Assembly: GCF_025821665.1 (NCBI RefSeq)
Contig: NZ_JACKSJ010000072.1
Span: 1-49,574, forward strand
Length of the DNA stretch: 49,574 nt
Direction of reading: 5' to 3'
Source: [Mycobacterium] manitobense
GTDB lineage: Bacteria; Actinomycetota; Actinomycetes; Mycobacteriales; Mycobacteriaceae
In this document: piece after piece, positions 33,245-41,684 of the stretch
How the letters are laid out: every line of letters begins with the position of its first letter
Numbering within the stretch: the first letter of the stretch is position 1
Translations under genes and position numbers: made by a program
The notes under the pieces: generated by a model
Seen by the model: only the letters and a program-made list of their open reading frames with translations
Database searches by the model: none
What the model was told of the DNA's origin: nothing

Positions 33245-34483
33245 GTGCGGATCGAGCGGCTCGGGGACCTCGGCGACGCGCCCACGGTGCTGGCCGCCGT
33301 CGCCGGCGCCGCCACCCGCCGCGGCCTGCCGCCGCCCGCTGCGCTGATCGGCGACTGGTTCGGCTCTCGCGCGGTGATCGCGCCGAGCGTCGACGTGCAG
33401 CCGGTGGCGGCCGATTCGGTGTTCGACGTCGCGGCGGGTGACGGTTCGACGGTCGGCGGCGGCTGGTTCGGCTACCTGTCCTATCCCGATCCGGGCGCGG
33501 ACGGCCTCGGTGGGCGGATCCCCGAGGCGGCCGGCGGCTGGTCCGACTGCGTGCTCCGCCAGGACGTCGACGGCGCGTGGTGGTACGAGAGTCTCTCCGA
33601 GACAGCGCTTCCCGAGTGGATCAGCTACGGGTTGCATGGCCCCGCCGCGGCAGCAGGCGCCGACATCGGGTGGCAGTCGCCCGATCGCGAGACCCACCGC
33701 ACCGGTGTGCTCGCCTGCCTCGAGGCGATCGCCGCGGGTGAGGTGTACCAGGCGTGCGTGTGCACCCGGTTCGCCGGCCGGTTGCGCGGCGGCCCAATGG
33801 ATTTCTTCGTCGACACCGTGACGCGGACTGAGCCCGCACGGGCGGCGTACCTGGCGGGCGAGTGGGGCGCGGTGGCGTCCTTCTCGCCCGAGTTGTTCCT
33901 GCGCCGGCACGGGACGACGGTGACGTCGAGCCCGATCAAGGGCACACTCCCGCGCACCGCCGACCCCGCCGCACTGCTGTCGTCGGTGAAGGACGTCGCC
34001 GAGAACATCATGATCGTCGACCTGGTCCGCAACGACCTCGGACGGGTCGCCGACATCGGCACCGTCACCGTGCCGGATCTGCTGTCCGTCCGGCCGGCGC
34101 CCGGGGTATGGCATCTGGTGTCCACGGTCTCGGCGCAGGTCGGCCCTGACGTGCCGATGGCGGCGCTGCTGGACGCCACGTTCCCGCCGGCATCGGTGAC
34201 CGGCACACCGAAGGAGCGGGCGCGCGGGCTGCTGAGGTCCTGGGAGCCGCATCGCCGCGGCATCTACTGCGGGACAATCGGGCTGGCGTCACCGGTGGGC
34301 GGGTGCGAGCTCAACGTGGCGATCCGGACCGTGGAGATCGACGCCGCGGGACACGCGGTGCTCGGGGTCGGCGGCGGCATCACCGCGGACTCCGACCCGG
34401 ACCGCGAGTGGGACGAATGCCTGCATAAGGCAGCATCGATCGTCGACCCCGATCACTCCCGCGAGCGCAGCACCGCGTCGTAG
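33245..34483 (+). CDS. pabB: Aminodeoxychorismate synthase component I
   Basis: Chorismate-binding enzyme for 4-aminobenzoate (folate) synthesis, orthologous by position to Rv1005c; 412 aa from the GTG at 33245. The C-terminal catalytic domain (about 155-400) shows VYQACVCTRF, SFSPELFLRR, SSPIKGTLPR, KDVAENIMIVDLVRNDLGRV and FPPASVTGTPKERA. The N-terminal region is short for the family (the M. tuberculosis protein is about 458 aa), so the start may differ. No glutamine amidotransferase partner is encoded nearby. Its last 31 nt overlap the convergent rsmI gene. Confidence 0.9.
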   Translation: MRIERLGDLGDAPTVLAAVAGAATRRGLPPPAALIGDWFGSRAVIAPSVDVQPVAADSVFDVAAGDGSTVGGGWFGYLSYPDPGADGLGGRIPEAAGGWSDCVLRQDVDGAWWYESLSETALPEWISYGLHGPAAAAGADIGWQSPDRETHRTGVLACLEAIAAGEVYQACVCTRFAGRLRGGPMDFFVDTVTRTEPARAAYLAGEWGAVASFSPELFLRRHGTTVTSSPIKGTLPRTADPAALLSSVKDVAENIMIVDLVRNDLGRVADIGTVTVPDLLSVRPAPGVWHLVSTVSAQVGPDVPMAALLDATFPPASVTGTPKERARGLLRSWEPHRRGIYCGTIGLASPVGGCELNVAIRTVEIDAAGHAVLGVGGGITADSDPDREWDECLHKAASIVDPDHSRERSTAS

Positions 34484-35292
34484 AGCTCGCGGCGCGACGG
34501 CGACCCCGGATGCGCCGCCACCACCTGCGCACAGGCGTCCTTCACCCGCATCCCCTCGTCGACGAGTGCGGTCACCTCCGCGACGAGCGTCGCCTCGTCG
34601 GCCTGCGGCACCGCCCCGGCCAGCACCACCGTGATCTCGCCTAGCACGCCGTCCTCCGCCCAGTCGACGAGTTCGCTCAGCGACCCGCGGACGATCTCCT
34701 CGTGGGTCTTGGTCAGCTCCCGGCACACCACGGCGCGGCGCTGCCCGCCGAGCGCCTCGGCCGCGTCGCGCAGGGTGACGGCCAGGCGCCGCGGCGACTC
34801 GAAGAACACGCAGGTGCGCGGTTCGGCGGCCAGGGCGGCGAACCAGGACACCCGCGCGGCGTGCTTGCGCGGCGCGAATCCCTCGAAGCAGAACCGGTCG
34901 GACGGCAACCCGGACACCGCGAGCGCCGTCGTGACCGCCGACGGCCCGGGCAGGCAGCTCACCGGCAGACCGGCGTCGACACAGGCCGAGACCAGCCGGT
35001 ATCCGGGATCGTTGATCAGCGGCATGCCCGCGTCGCTGACCACCAGCACCGTCGCCCCGGAGCGGATGGCGTCGAGCAGGCCGGGGATGCGCGTCGCCTC
35101 GTTCTGGTCGAACAGGCTGACCACCTTGCCGGCGATCCGGACCTCGAGCGCCTGAGCGAGGGTGCGCACCCGCCGAGTGTCCTCGGCCGCGACGATGTCG
35201 ACGCTGCTCAACGCGGTGATCAGGCGGGCGGACGCATCCGTGGGCAAACCCAGGGGCGTGGCGCCGAGCAGTAGTCGACCAGGATTCGTCAC
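34453..35292 (-). CDS. rsmI: 16S rRNA 2'-O-ribose cytidine methyltransferase RsmI
   Basis: SAM-dependent methylation of C1402 in 16S rRNA, YraL/RsmI family, 279 aa. Motifs: LLLGATPLGLPTDASARLI, AAEDTRRVRTLA, LVVSDAGMPLINDPGY, CLPGPSAVTTALAVSGLPSD, FEGFAPRK and CRELTKTHEEI. The GTG at 35292 has TAGGCT ending 7 nt upstream (leaderless). Divergent from pmt with 24 nt between the start codons; the 3' end overlaps pabB. Confidence 0.96.
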   Translation of the reverse strand: MTNPGRLLLGATPLGLPTDASARLITALSSVDIVAAEDTRRVRTLAQALEVRIAGKVVSLFDQNEATRIPGLLDAIRSGATVLVVSDAGMPLINDPGYRLVSACVDAGLPVSCLPGPSAVTTALAVSGLPSDRFCFEGFAPRKHAARVSWFAALAAEPRTCVFFESPRRLAVTLRDAAEALGGQRRAVVCRELTKTHEEIVRGSLSELVDWAEDGVLGEITVVLAGAVPQADEATLVAEVTALVDEGMRVKDACAQVVAAHPGSPSRRELYDAVLRSRE

Positions 35293-35299
35293 AGCCGAC

Positions 35300-35309
35300 A
35301 GCCTACGAT
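35300..35309. promoter_or_regulatory. Divergent rsmI/pmt promoters sharing one TA
   Basis: AGCCTACGAT. Minus strand: TAGGCT (35305 to 35300), 7 nt, rsmI GTG at 35292. Plus strand: TACGAT (35304-35309), 7 nt, pmt GTG at 35317. The hexamers share 35304-35305. Both genes lack Shine-Dalgarno sequences. Confidence 0.65.
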
Positions 35310-35316
35310 CGCTGTC

Positions 35317-36858
35317 GTGACCGCCCCCGCCACCGAAGCGCCGCGCGCGGTCCCCGTCATCAGTCCGGCGCCATTGACACCGCCCGCGGACTTCGGTCCG
35401 CTGGACCGGCTGTCGGGGTGGGCGATGACCGCCGTGGTCACGGCGCTGGCCGCGGTGACGAGGTTCCTCAACCTCGGCTCACCCACCGACGCGGGCACCC
35501 CGATCTTCGACGAGAAGCACTATGCGCCGCAGGCGTGGCAGATGCTGCACAACCACGGCATCGAGGACAACCCCGGCTACGGACTGGTGGTGCACCCGCC
35601 GGTCGGCAAACAACTGATCGCGATCGGTGAGGCGCTGTTCGGCTACAACGGCCTGGGCTGGCGGTTCTCCGGCGCGGTGTGCGGTGTGATCGTGGTGCTG
35701 CTGGTGGCCCGGATCGGGCGGCGAATCAGCCGGTCCACGATCGTCGGCGGTATCGCCGGGCTGTTGCTGATCGCCGACGGGGTGAGCTTCGTGGCGTCCC
35801 GGACGGCGCTGCTCGACGGGTTCCTGGTGGTGTTCGTGGTGGCGGCGTTCGGCTGCCTGATCGTCGACCGCGACCAGGTTCGAGAGCGGATGCACATCGC
35901 GATGCTCGAGGGCCGGATCGGTGAGACGACGTGGGGCCCACGGCTCGGCGTGCGGTGGTGGCGGTTCGGCGCCGGGGTGCTGCTCGGATTGGCCTGTGCG
36001 ACCAAATGGTCGGGCCTGTATTTCGTGATGTTCTTCGGCGTGATGACGCTGGCGTTCGACATCGCGGCGCGCAGGCAGTACCGGGTGCGGCGGCCGTGGC
36101 GGGGAGCGCTGCGCCGCGACCTCGGACCGTCGCTGTACGCGATGGTGCTGATTCCGTTCGGCGTCTACCTGGCGTCGTACACGCCGTGGTTCGCCTCGGA
36201 GACCGGGGTGAACCGGCACCAGGTGGGGCAGGCCATCGGCGAGGACAGCGTGCTGCCGATACCTGATGCGCTGCGGTCGCTCTGGTACTACACGCATGCC
36301 GCGTACCGGTTCCACTCCGGACTCACCAACGCCGACGGCAACCACCATCCGTGGGAGTCCAAGCCGTGGGCGTGGCCGATGTCGTTGCGGCCCGTGCTCT
36401 ATGCGATCGACAACCAGGATGTGGCGGGCTGCGGCGCGCAGTCGTGCGTCAAGGCCGTGATGCTGGTCGGCACGCCCGCGATGTGGTTCATCGCGGTGCC
36501 GGTGCTCGGCTGGTCGGTGTGGCGGGCGTTCGTCAAACGGGACTGGCGCTACGCGGTGATCCTGGTGGGCTACTCGGCGGGCTTCCTGCCGTGGTTCGCC
36601 GACATCGACCGGCAGATGTACTTCTTCTACGCCGCGGTGATGGCGCCGTTCCTCGTGCTGGCCATCGCGATGATCCTCGGCGACATCCTGCACAAGCCCC
36701 GCCAGAACGCCGAGCGGCGAACGCTGGGGCTGCTGGTGGTGAGCATCTACGTGGCGCTCGTCATCACGAACTTCGCGTGGATGTACCCGATCCTGACGGG
36801 GATTCCGATCTCGCAGTCGACGTGGAACATGCAGATCTGGCTGCCCAGCTGGCGCTAG
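35317..36858 (+). CDS. pmt: Polyprenol-phosphate-mannose--protein mannosyltransferase
   Basis: GT39-family integral membrane O-mannosyltransferase (Rv1002c orthologue), 513 aa, which mannosylates Sec-exported proteins using polyprenyl-phosphomannose. The first extracytoplasmic loop holds the catalytic acidic pair in TPIFDEKHYAPQAWQML (about residues 63-79). About ten to eleven hydrophobic segments follow, and a conserved FHSGLTNADGNHHPWESKPW loop lies near 330. The C-terminus (about 480-513) is typical. The GTG start coincides with a leaderless promoter. Confidence 0.95.
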   Translation: MTAPATEAPRAVPVISPAPLTPPADFGPLDRLSGWAMTAVVTALAAVTRFLNLGSPTDAGTPIFDEKHYAPQAWQMLHNHGIEDNPGYGLVVHPPVGKQLIAIGEALFGYNGLGWRFSGAVCGVIVVLLVARIGRRISRSTIVGGIAGLLLIADGVSFVASRTALLDGFLVVFVVAAFGCLIVDRDQVRERMHIAMLEGRIGETTWGPRLGVRWWRFGAGVLLGLACATKWSGLYFVMFFGVMTLAFDIAARRQYRVRRPWRGALRRDLGPSLYAMVLIPFGVYLASYTPWFASETGVNRHQVGQAIGEDSVLPIPDALRSLWYYTHAAYRFHSGLTNADGNHHPWESKPWAWPMSLRPVLYAIDNQDVAGCGAQSCVKAVMLVGTPAMWFIAVPVLGWSVWRAFVKRDWRYAVILVGYSAGFLPWFADIDRQMYFFYAAVMAPFLVLAIAMILGDILHKPRQNAERRTLGLLVVSIYVALVITNFAWMYPILTGIPISQSTWNMQIWLPSWR

Positions 36859-36869
36859 CGATTTAGTTT

Positions 36870-36887
36870 GGCGCCGAGACTGGCGCC
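36870..36887 (+). terminator. Hairpin after pmt
   Basis: GGCGCC-N6-GGCGCC starts 11 nt after the pmt stop. There is no T-run directly after it, so it is a weak candidate. Confidence 0.3.
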
Positions 36888-36931
36888 GCCGAAGCTGGTT
36901 TTTGCATCCAGGGCTGCTGCGCGCCGCTATC

Positions 36932-37860
36932 CACAGCCCTGTGCGCAAAAATCCGCTCAGCCGGCCGAATTGTCGGCACGGGCGGCGACCATCGCGGCAT
37001 GCACGAGGTGGTGATCGGCGGCGAAGTGCTGGCGCTCGGCACGCTCACCCGCGGTCAACTCCGGTGGAACTACCGTCCGCTCTTCCCCGGTGTCTACGCG
37101 CCGAAGGCCGCGACGTTGACTCTGCAGGCGAGAACTGCCGGCGCCTGGTTGTGGTCCGGACGCAACGGCGTCATCGCAGGGCGTGCCGCCGCGGCGCTGC
37201 ACGGAGCGCGATGGGTGGACGCAGCCACGCCGATCGAGTTGATCTGGAGCTCCGGCCGACCGCCGCCGGGTGTCACGGTGCGCAATGAGCGCATCGACGG
37301 CGACGAAATCGTCCACATCGCCGGTCTTCCCGTGACGAACCTGCAGCGCACGGCACTCGATCTGGCGAGATGTCTCCCCCGCAACGCGGCTGTCCGACAC
37401 CTCGACGCGCTCGCCCACGCGTCCGGAGTCACGGCGGTCGACGCGCTCGAAGCGGCCGAGCGTCATCCGCGGGCCCGGGGCCTGCCGCGAGCGCGTGTGG
37501 CCCTCGACCTGATGGACGGCGGCGCACAGTCACCGAGAGAGACGGCGCTGCGGCTCATGCTCATCGATGACGGCCTACCTCGCCCGCGCACCCAGATCCT
37601 CGTGAGCGACGGGTTCGCGGACGCCTACATCGACATGGGTTACGACGAGCCGAAAGTCGGCCTCGACTACGAGGGCGCGCACCACCTCGATGATCGCGGT
37701 CAGTACGTCTACGACATCGGCAGGGCTGAACTCATCGAGGGCCAGGGCTGGATCGACATCAAAGTGGTGAAGGAGCACAGCAGGCTGTTCACGCTGCGAC
37801 GCGTCCGCGACGCTTTCGCACGACGCGGGTGGGCTCCTCGTTATTGCGCGTAGGGCTGTG
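36932..37860. repeat. 9-bp inverted repeats flanking the nuclease-like gene
   Basis: CACAGCCCT at 36932-36940 and its exact complement AGGGCTGTG at 37852-37860 bracket the gene at 36999-37853; CGCAAAAA occurs just outside or next to each copy (36943-36950 region and 37885-37893 region). The left copy also forms CACAG-CC-CTGTG. It may be chance or a trace of gene insertion. Confidence 0.35.
36999..37853 (+). CDS. Winged-helix + Vsr/DUF559-like nuclease-fold protein (AbiEi-like N-terminus)
   Basis: 284 aa. The N-terminus (about 10-90: LTRGQLRWNYRPLFPGVYAP, AGRAAAALHGARWVDA) resembles the winged-helix region of AbiEi-type antitoxin-domain proteins. The C-terminus (about 175-280) looks like the Vsr/DUF559 restriction-endonuclease-like fold: PRTQILVSDGFADAYIDMGY, then LDYEGAHHLDDRGQYVYDIGR with Asp 223, Glu 225 and His 228/229, and IDIKVVKEH. 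Such proteins occur in many copies in mycobacteria and their role is unknown; no cognate toxin lies beside it. It separates pmt from arcA, which are adjacent in M. tuberculosis. There is no clear promoter or Shine-Dalgarno sequence. Confidence 0.75.
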   Translation: MHEVVIGGEVLALGTLTRGQLRWNYRPLFPGVYAPKAATLTLQARTAGAWLWSGRNGVIAGRAAAALHGARWVDAATPIELIWSSGRPPPGVTVRNERIDGDEIVHIAGLPVTNLQRTALDLARCLPRNAAVRHLDALAHASGVTAVDALEAAERHPRARGLPRARVALDLMDGGAQSPRETALRLMLIDDGLPRPRTQILVSDGFADAYIDMGYDEPKVGLDYEGAHHLDDRGQYVYDIGRAELIEGQGWIDIKVVKEHSRLFTLRRVRDAFARRGWAPRYCA

Positions 37861-37903
37861 CTTTCGACGCCACAACATCCCTACACGCAAAAACGCGCCA
37901 CAC

Positions 37904-39112
37904 TTAAAGCGGGTCGCGCGCCGCCGGACACGACATGCAGCGCGGGCCGCCGCGGCCGGTGCCCAGCTCCGACGCCGCGATCGACAGCACCTCGATGCCC
38001 GAGTCGCCAAGGCGCGCGTTGGTTTCGACGTTGCGTTCGTAGGCGACGAGCACGCCGGGGGCGACGGCGAGGGTGTTGTTGCCGTCGTCCCACTGCTCAC
38101 GCTCGGCCGTCACCGGGTCGAGGCCGGTGTCGATCACCCGCAAGCGCTCGATGCCCATGGCCGCGGCCGCGGCGGTGACGAACGGCGCGGCGTCGTCGAT
38201 TCGCACCCCGCCGCTGCCGTTGCGGTGGATCGTGAACGCCGACAGCGTGTCCTTGATGTTGGGGTACATCACGACGGCGTCGACGTCGACCATCGTGCAC
38301 ACCGTGTCGAGATGCATCTGCGCGCGCTCCTGCGCGATCGGCACCGCCAGCACGGTGTGCGCCAGGTCGTCGTCGAACAGGCTGCGCGCCAAGGCTTCCG
38401 CGCCGGCCGGCGTGGTCCGCTCCCCTACGCCGACGGCGACGACGCCCTTCGCCAGCAGCAGCACGTCGCCGCCCTCGACCGGCGCCGAGCGTGACTCGTA
38501 GGCCCGCCGCACCCCGAGGAACCGCGGATGATGCGCGTAGATGAGGTCGGTGAGCGACGTCTCGCGCACCCGCGCCGGCAGTGCCAGCGACGTGATCGCC
38601 ACCCGCGGCCCTATCCAGAACGACGAGTCGCGGGTGAACAGCAGATTGGGCAGCGGGTCGATGACGAAGTCACCGCCGTGATGCATGCGGCGCACGAGCG
38701 AGAACTCACCGCCGGCCAGCGGCAACTCGTTGAACGTCATCCCCGCCATCAGCACATGCGCCAGCGCCGCCGGTTCGAGTGTGCGCAGATACGCCGACAG
38801 TTCGTGCGCCAGCGGAATGCCCAGCCGTCGCGGGTCGACCGCCGCCGCGATGCCGTGCATCCGGGCCGCTCCGCTGACCAGCGCCTCCGACAGCAGTTCG
38901 GCCAGCAGCAGCACCTCCACCCCGCGCGAGCGCAGCAGGTCGGCGAACGCATCGTGCTCCTGCTGCGCCTTGGCCACCCACGGCAGTCCGTCGAACAGGA
39001 GTGCGTCGTTGTTGCGCGGTGTGAGCCGCTGCAGTTCCGCGCCGGGGCGGTGCAGGATGACGACGCGCAGCGGACCGACCTCGGAATCGGAGCCCAACAC
39101 GGTGCCGGTCAC
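37904..39112 (-). CDS. arcA: Arginine deiminase
   Basis: Hydrolyses arginine to citrulline and ammonia; 402 aa from the GTG at 39112, the length I recall for M. tuberculosis ArcA (Rv1001). A GTG 27 nt upstream is possible, but TACGGT ends 7 nt before 39112. Guanidino-modifying fold residues: [42 protein letters not shown], and the nucleophile Cys 392 in [17 protein letters not shown]. No arcB, arcC or antiporter is next to it, so it is not a complete arginine fermentation operon. Divergent from soxR. Confidence 0.96.
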   Translation of the reverse strand: MTGTVLGSDSEVGPLRVVILHRPGAELQRLTPRNNDALLFDGLPWVAKAQQEHDAFADLLRSRGVEVLLLAELLSEALVSGAARMHGIAAAVDPRRLGIPLAHELSAYLRTLEPAALAHVLMAGMTFNELPLAGGEFSLVRRMHHGGDFVIDPLPNLLFTRDSSFWIGPRVAITSLALPARVRETSLTDLIYAHHPRFLGVRRAYESRSAPVEGGDVLLLAKGVVAVGVGERTTPAGAEALARSLFDDDLAHTVLAVPIAQERAQMHLDTVCTMVDVDAVVMYPNIKDTLSAFTIHRNGSGGVRIDDAAPFVTAAAAAMGIERLRVIDTGLDPVTAEREQWDDGNNTLAVAPGVLVAYERNVETNARLGDSGIEVLSIAASELGTGRGGPRCMSCPAARDPL

Positions 39113-39119
39113 ATCTAGC

Positions 39120-39125
39120 ACCGTA
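39120..39125 (-). promoter_or_regulatory. -10 element of arcA (leaderless)
   Basis: TACGGT on the minus strand, then 7 nt and the GTG at 39112. Its -35 region would fall at about 39143-39150, inside the SoxR box. Confidence 0.55.
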
Positions 39126-39138
39126 GCGCCAAACGTCA

Positions 39139-39156
39139 CCTCAACTATTGTTCAGG
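39139..39156 (+). promoter_or_regulatory. SoxR box over the soxR -10
   Basis: CCTCAACTATTGTTCAGG matches 12 of 18 positions of the enterobacterial sox box (CCTCAAGTTAACTTGAGG), keeping CCTCAA and the TT-AGG half. The dyad extends to CACCTCAAC/GTTCAGGTG with one mismatch. The soxR -10 TATTGT (39146-39151) lies in its centre, ending 6 nt before the soxR GTG, so soxR is probably autoregulated and leaderless. Confidence 0.65.
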
Positions 39157-39157
39157 T

Positions 39158-39589
39158 GTGGACACGCACGAGTTGACACCGGGCGAGATGGCCGAGCGCA
39201 GCGGCGTTGCGGTGTCGGCATTGCACTTCTACGAGCGCGAAGGCCTGATCCAGAGCCGGCGAACGTCGGGCAACCAGCGGCGCTACGCGCGTGAGACCCT
39301 GCGGCGCGTCGCGTTCATCCGGATGTCGCAACGCCTGGGCATCCCACTCGCCCGCATCCGGGACGCGCTGCGGACGCTGCCCAACGACCGCGTCCCCACC
39401 AGCAAGGACTGGGCCAGGCTCTCGGCGGGCTGGCGCCAGGACATCGACGACCGCATCCTGCATCTGGAGCGACTGCGCGACAACCTGGCCGGGTGCATCG
39501 GCTGCGGCTGCCTCAGCCTGAAGACCTGCATCCTGTCCAATCCCGGCGACGTACTCGCCGAACAGGGACCCGGCGCCGTTCGACTCTGA
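39158..39589 (+). CDS. soxR: Redox-sensitive MerR-family regulator SoxR
   Basis: 143 aa. N-terminal MerR winged HTH (residues 6-75: [40 protein letters not shown]), dimerisation helix (about 80-112) and the [2Fe-2S] cluster motif CxxCxCx5C at Cys 113, 116, 118, 124. In actinomycetes SoxR responds to redox-cycling compounds. The GTG start is fixed by the promoter hexamer. The SoxR box directly upstream is shared with the arcA promoter; the AlkB-like gene follows by 33 nt but has its own -10. Confidence 0.96.
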   Translation: MDTHELTPGEMAERSGVAVSALHFYEREGLIQSRRTSGNQRRYARETLRRVAFIRMSQRLGIPLARIRDALRTLPNDRVPTSKDWARLSAGWRQDIDDRILHLERLRDNLAGCIGCGCLSLKTCILSNPGDVLAEQGPGAVRL

Positions 39590-39609
39590 GATTTCGAACG
39601 GGTGTGCGA

Positions 39610-39615
39610 TACACT
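39610..39615 (+). promoter_or_regulatory. -10 element of the AlkB-like gene (leaderless)
   Basis: TACACT, 7 nt, ATG at 39623. It decides the start against an in-frame GTG at 39602, which lies upstream of the hexamer. Confidence 0.6.
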
Positions 39616-39622
39616 CGCGAAC

Positions 39623-40219
39623 ATGGAGGTGGCCCTTCAGGACTCGCTGTTCGAGCACGCCGAACGCCGCCAGCTCGGAAACGGAGCCTGGCTCGACGTG
39701 CGATCCGGCTGGTTGACCGACGCCGACACCCTCTTCGAAGAACTCCGCGACGCCGTGCCGTGGCGTGCGGAGCGCCGCCAGATGTACGACCGGGTGCTCG
39801 ACGTCCCCCGGCTGGTCAGCTTCCACAACCTGCTCGACGGGCCGGTGCCGCACCCGCGGCTCAAGCAGCTGCGCCGGCGCCTCAACGACACCTACGGCGG
39901 CGAGCTCGGCGAACCATTCACCACGGCGGGACTCTGCCTGTACCGGGACGGTAACGACAGCGTCGCCTGGCACGGCGACACCATCGGCCGCAGCAGCAGT
40001 CAGGACACGATGGTCGCCATCGTCGGCCTCGGCGCCACCCGGGTGTTCGCGCTGCGTCCCCGCGGCGGCGGACGGTCACTGCGGCTGCATCACCACCACG
40101 GCGACCTGCTGGTGATGGGCGGGTCATGTCAGCGGACCTGGGAGCATGCGGTGCCGAAGACCACGAGGCCGACGGGACCGCGGATCAGCATCCAGTTCCG
40201 CCCGCACGACGTGCGGTGA
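39623..40219 (+). CDS. AlkB-like 2-oxoglutarate/Fe(II) dioxygenase
   Basis: 198 aa, Rv1000c-like. AlkB-family enzymes oxidatively demethylate alkylated nucleic acid bases. The iron ligands are seen as the HxD pair His 117/Asp 119 in VAWHGDTIGRSS and a distal His in TWEHAVPKT; the 2OG-binding Arg pair is in PRISIQFRPH. LYRDGNDSVAWH and LLVMGGSCQRTWEH are characteristic of AlkB. The substrate-recognition lid is short, so the exact substrate is uncertain. Convergent with a DUF5642 lipoprotein gene (4-nt gap). Confidence 0.9.
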   Translation: MEVALQDSLFEHAERRQLGNGAWLDVRSGWLTDADTLFEELRDAVPWRAERRQMYDRVLDVPRLVSFHNLLDGPVPHPRLKQLRRRLNDTYGGELGEPFTTAGLCLYRDGNDSVAWHGDTIGRSSSQDTMVAIVGLGATRVFALRPRGGGRSLRLHHHHGDLLVMGGSCQRTWEHAVPKTTRPTGPRISIQFRPHDVR

Positions 40220-40223
40220 TCCC

Positions 40224-40874
40224 TCACCCGCGTACGGCTGCGACCGCCGCGGTCAGCAGGTCGCGGGCCCGCTGCGTGTTCACCGGCGCGACCGGTTTGC
40301 CGGGCACCACCAACGGGTTCGCGGTGACGATCACCAAGTAGTCGTCGAAGCTGGCGACGTAGTTGTACAGCTCCCCGGTGCGCGGCTGCCTGTCGACGAT
40401 CGTCTGCAGCACGCGGTGGGTGCCCCGTGTCGTCACGCCCTCGATCTGCGGGACGTCGACGGTCTCGGCCAGCCCGCGGAACTGCCCACCCGCGAACTCG
40501 ACCTTCTTGCAGTTCTCCCCGGGGTCCGCGGACGGCACCGGCTCGGAGGTCTCGACGGCCATCGCGATGAAGCGGTTGCCCTCACCCTCGGCGAAGGTGG
40601 CGGCCATGTTGCCCTTGAGCCCCTCGGGCATCAGCTGACCCTCGGCGAACTCGGCGCAGTCCGGCGGCGTGAAGGCAATGCCCGCGGGCAGCTTCTGGGG
40701 CGCGAGCAGCTTCGGGTCGATGCCGCTCGACGGCACGTTCGTCACCTTGAACTCCGGGCCGAAACTCGACCCGACCTGGTCGATCCGGTTGATGTCCGCG
40801 GTCGGCTCGCCGGATCCGCATGCGGCGAGCAGCACGGCGAGGCCGGCGACGATCGTCGCCCTCAGAAGCAGCAT
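40224..40874 (-). CDS. DUF5642 lipoprotein (Rv0999-like)
   Basis: 216 aa from the ATG at 40874, chosen because minus-strand TAGATT ends 7 nt before it; a TTG 9 nt upstream overlaps that hexamer. The signal peptide ends in VLLAAC (Cys 19). The mature part belongs to the mycobacterial DUF5642 type: DINRIDQVGSSFGPEF near the start, FTPPDCAEF, and a C-terminal YVASFDDYLVIVTANP with AVAAVRG. Function unknown. The preceding gene encodes a paralogue. Confidence 0.85.
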   Translation of the reverse strand: MLLLRATIVAGLAVLLAACGSGEPTADINRIDQVGSSFGPEFKVTNVPSSGIDPKLLAPQKLPAGIAFTPPDCAEFAEGQLMPEGLKGNMAATFAEGEGNRFIAMAVETSEPVPSADPGENCKKVEFAGGQFRGLAETVDVPQIEGVTTRGTHRVLQTIVDRQPRTGELYNYVASFDDYLVIVTANPLVVPGKPVAPVNTQRARDLLTAAVAAVRG

Positions 40875-40881
40875 CGGCGCC

Positions 40882-40887
40882 AATCTA
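40882..40887 (-). promoter_or_regulatory. -10 element of the DUF5642 lipoprotein gene (leaderless)
   Basis: TAGATT, 7 nt, ATG at 40874. The hexamer lies between the stop of the upstream paralogue and this gene, so the two lipoproteins can be transcribed separately. Confidence 0.5.
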
Positions 40888-40902
40888 CCCGCCGCCGGGC
40901 GG

Positions 40903-41562
40903 TCAACCCCGCAACGCCGCCACGGTTTTCGTCAGCAGGGCCGCGGCGACGCCCGCGTCGAGCGGAGTCTGGACCGAACCCGGATCGGTCACCACGGCGA
41001 CCACCACCACGTGGCCGTCGACGAACGCGTACGTCGTGTCGGCGTGTGAACGCGTTGCGGTGCCGCCCTCGACGGTGGTGACCACGTCGGCGGCCATGGC
41101 GAGGGTGGCGGCGCCTTCGACCGCCGGCGCGTCGACGCGGCTGACCGTGCCCGACGTGGGTCCCGCCGCCAACGTCCACCGCGTGCAGCCGTCGACGAGC
41201 GCCGGATCCGGCGCCACCGCGCCGTCCGCCGCGAAGGTGTAGACGATGCCGCCGCCACCCGATGCCGACCACCCCCTCAGCGAGGCGGCGTCGAGCGCAG
41301 GATCGGCCAACGCACCGCACTGCGGCGGATCGGCGATCCACCCGGGACCAAAACCCCACAGCGCCACCGGAGCAGGCCGGTCGGTGAGATCGGCCACCTC
41401 GTAGCCGGCGGGCAGTTCGGCCCGGACCCGGTCGACCCGTGCCGGGTTGACCACGCCGACCGTCGGGGTGGACGAGGCGATGGCCGCAGGTGGCGCCTCG
41501 GCCGGCGCGGCACAGGCCGCCAGACACAGCACCGTCGGTGCGACGGCCGCGTAGAGGCGCAC
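40903..41562 (-). CDS. DUF5642 lipoprotein, tandem paralogue
   Basis: 219 aa. The signal ends in LCLAAC (Cys 17). It shares layout and landmarks with the next gene: VDRVRAELPAGYEVADL, DPPQCGALADP, YAFVDGHVVVVAVVTDP, and the C-terminal LTKTVAALRG. Sequence identity is low, so the duplication is old. Function unknown; expected at the outer face of the cytoplasmic membrane. The GTG start has no obvious -10 at 6-7 nt. Confidence 0.82.
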   Translation of the reverse strand: MRLYAAVAPTVLCLAACAAPAEAPPAAIASSTPTVGVVNPARVDRVRAELPAGYEVADLTDRPAPVALWGFGPGWIADPPQCGALADPALDAASLRGWSASGGGGIVYTFAADGAVAPDPALVDGCTRWTLAAGPTSGTVSRVDAPAVEGAATLAMAADVVTTVEGGTATRSHADTTYAFVDGHVVVVAVVTDPGSVQTPLDAGVAAALLTKTVAALRG

Positions 41563-41684
41563 GCGCCGTTGATACCACAGCCGACCCGCTGAAAACGGCC
41601 GAGCACGCCTGCGCCCTCAAATTCGTTCGGAATCAATTCGATTGAAACCACGTTTACAAGATCAGAACTCGAAAGGCATCACAA

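Noticed and set aside
37904..39589. A complete arginine deiminase pathway operon
   Set aside because: No carbamoyltransferase, carbamate kinase or arginine-ornithine antiporter lies near arcA.
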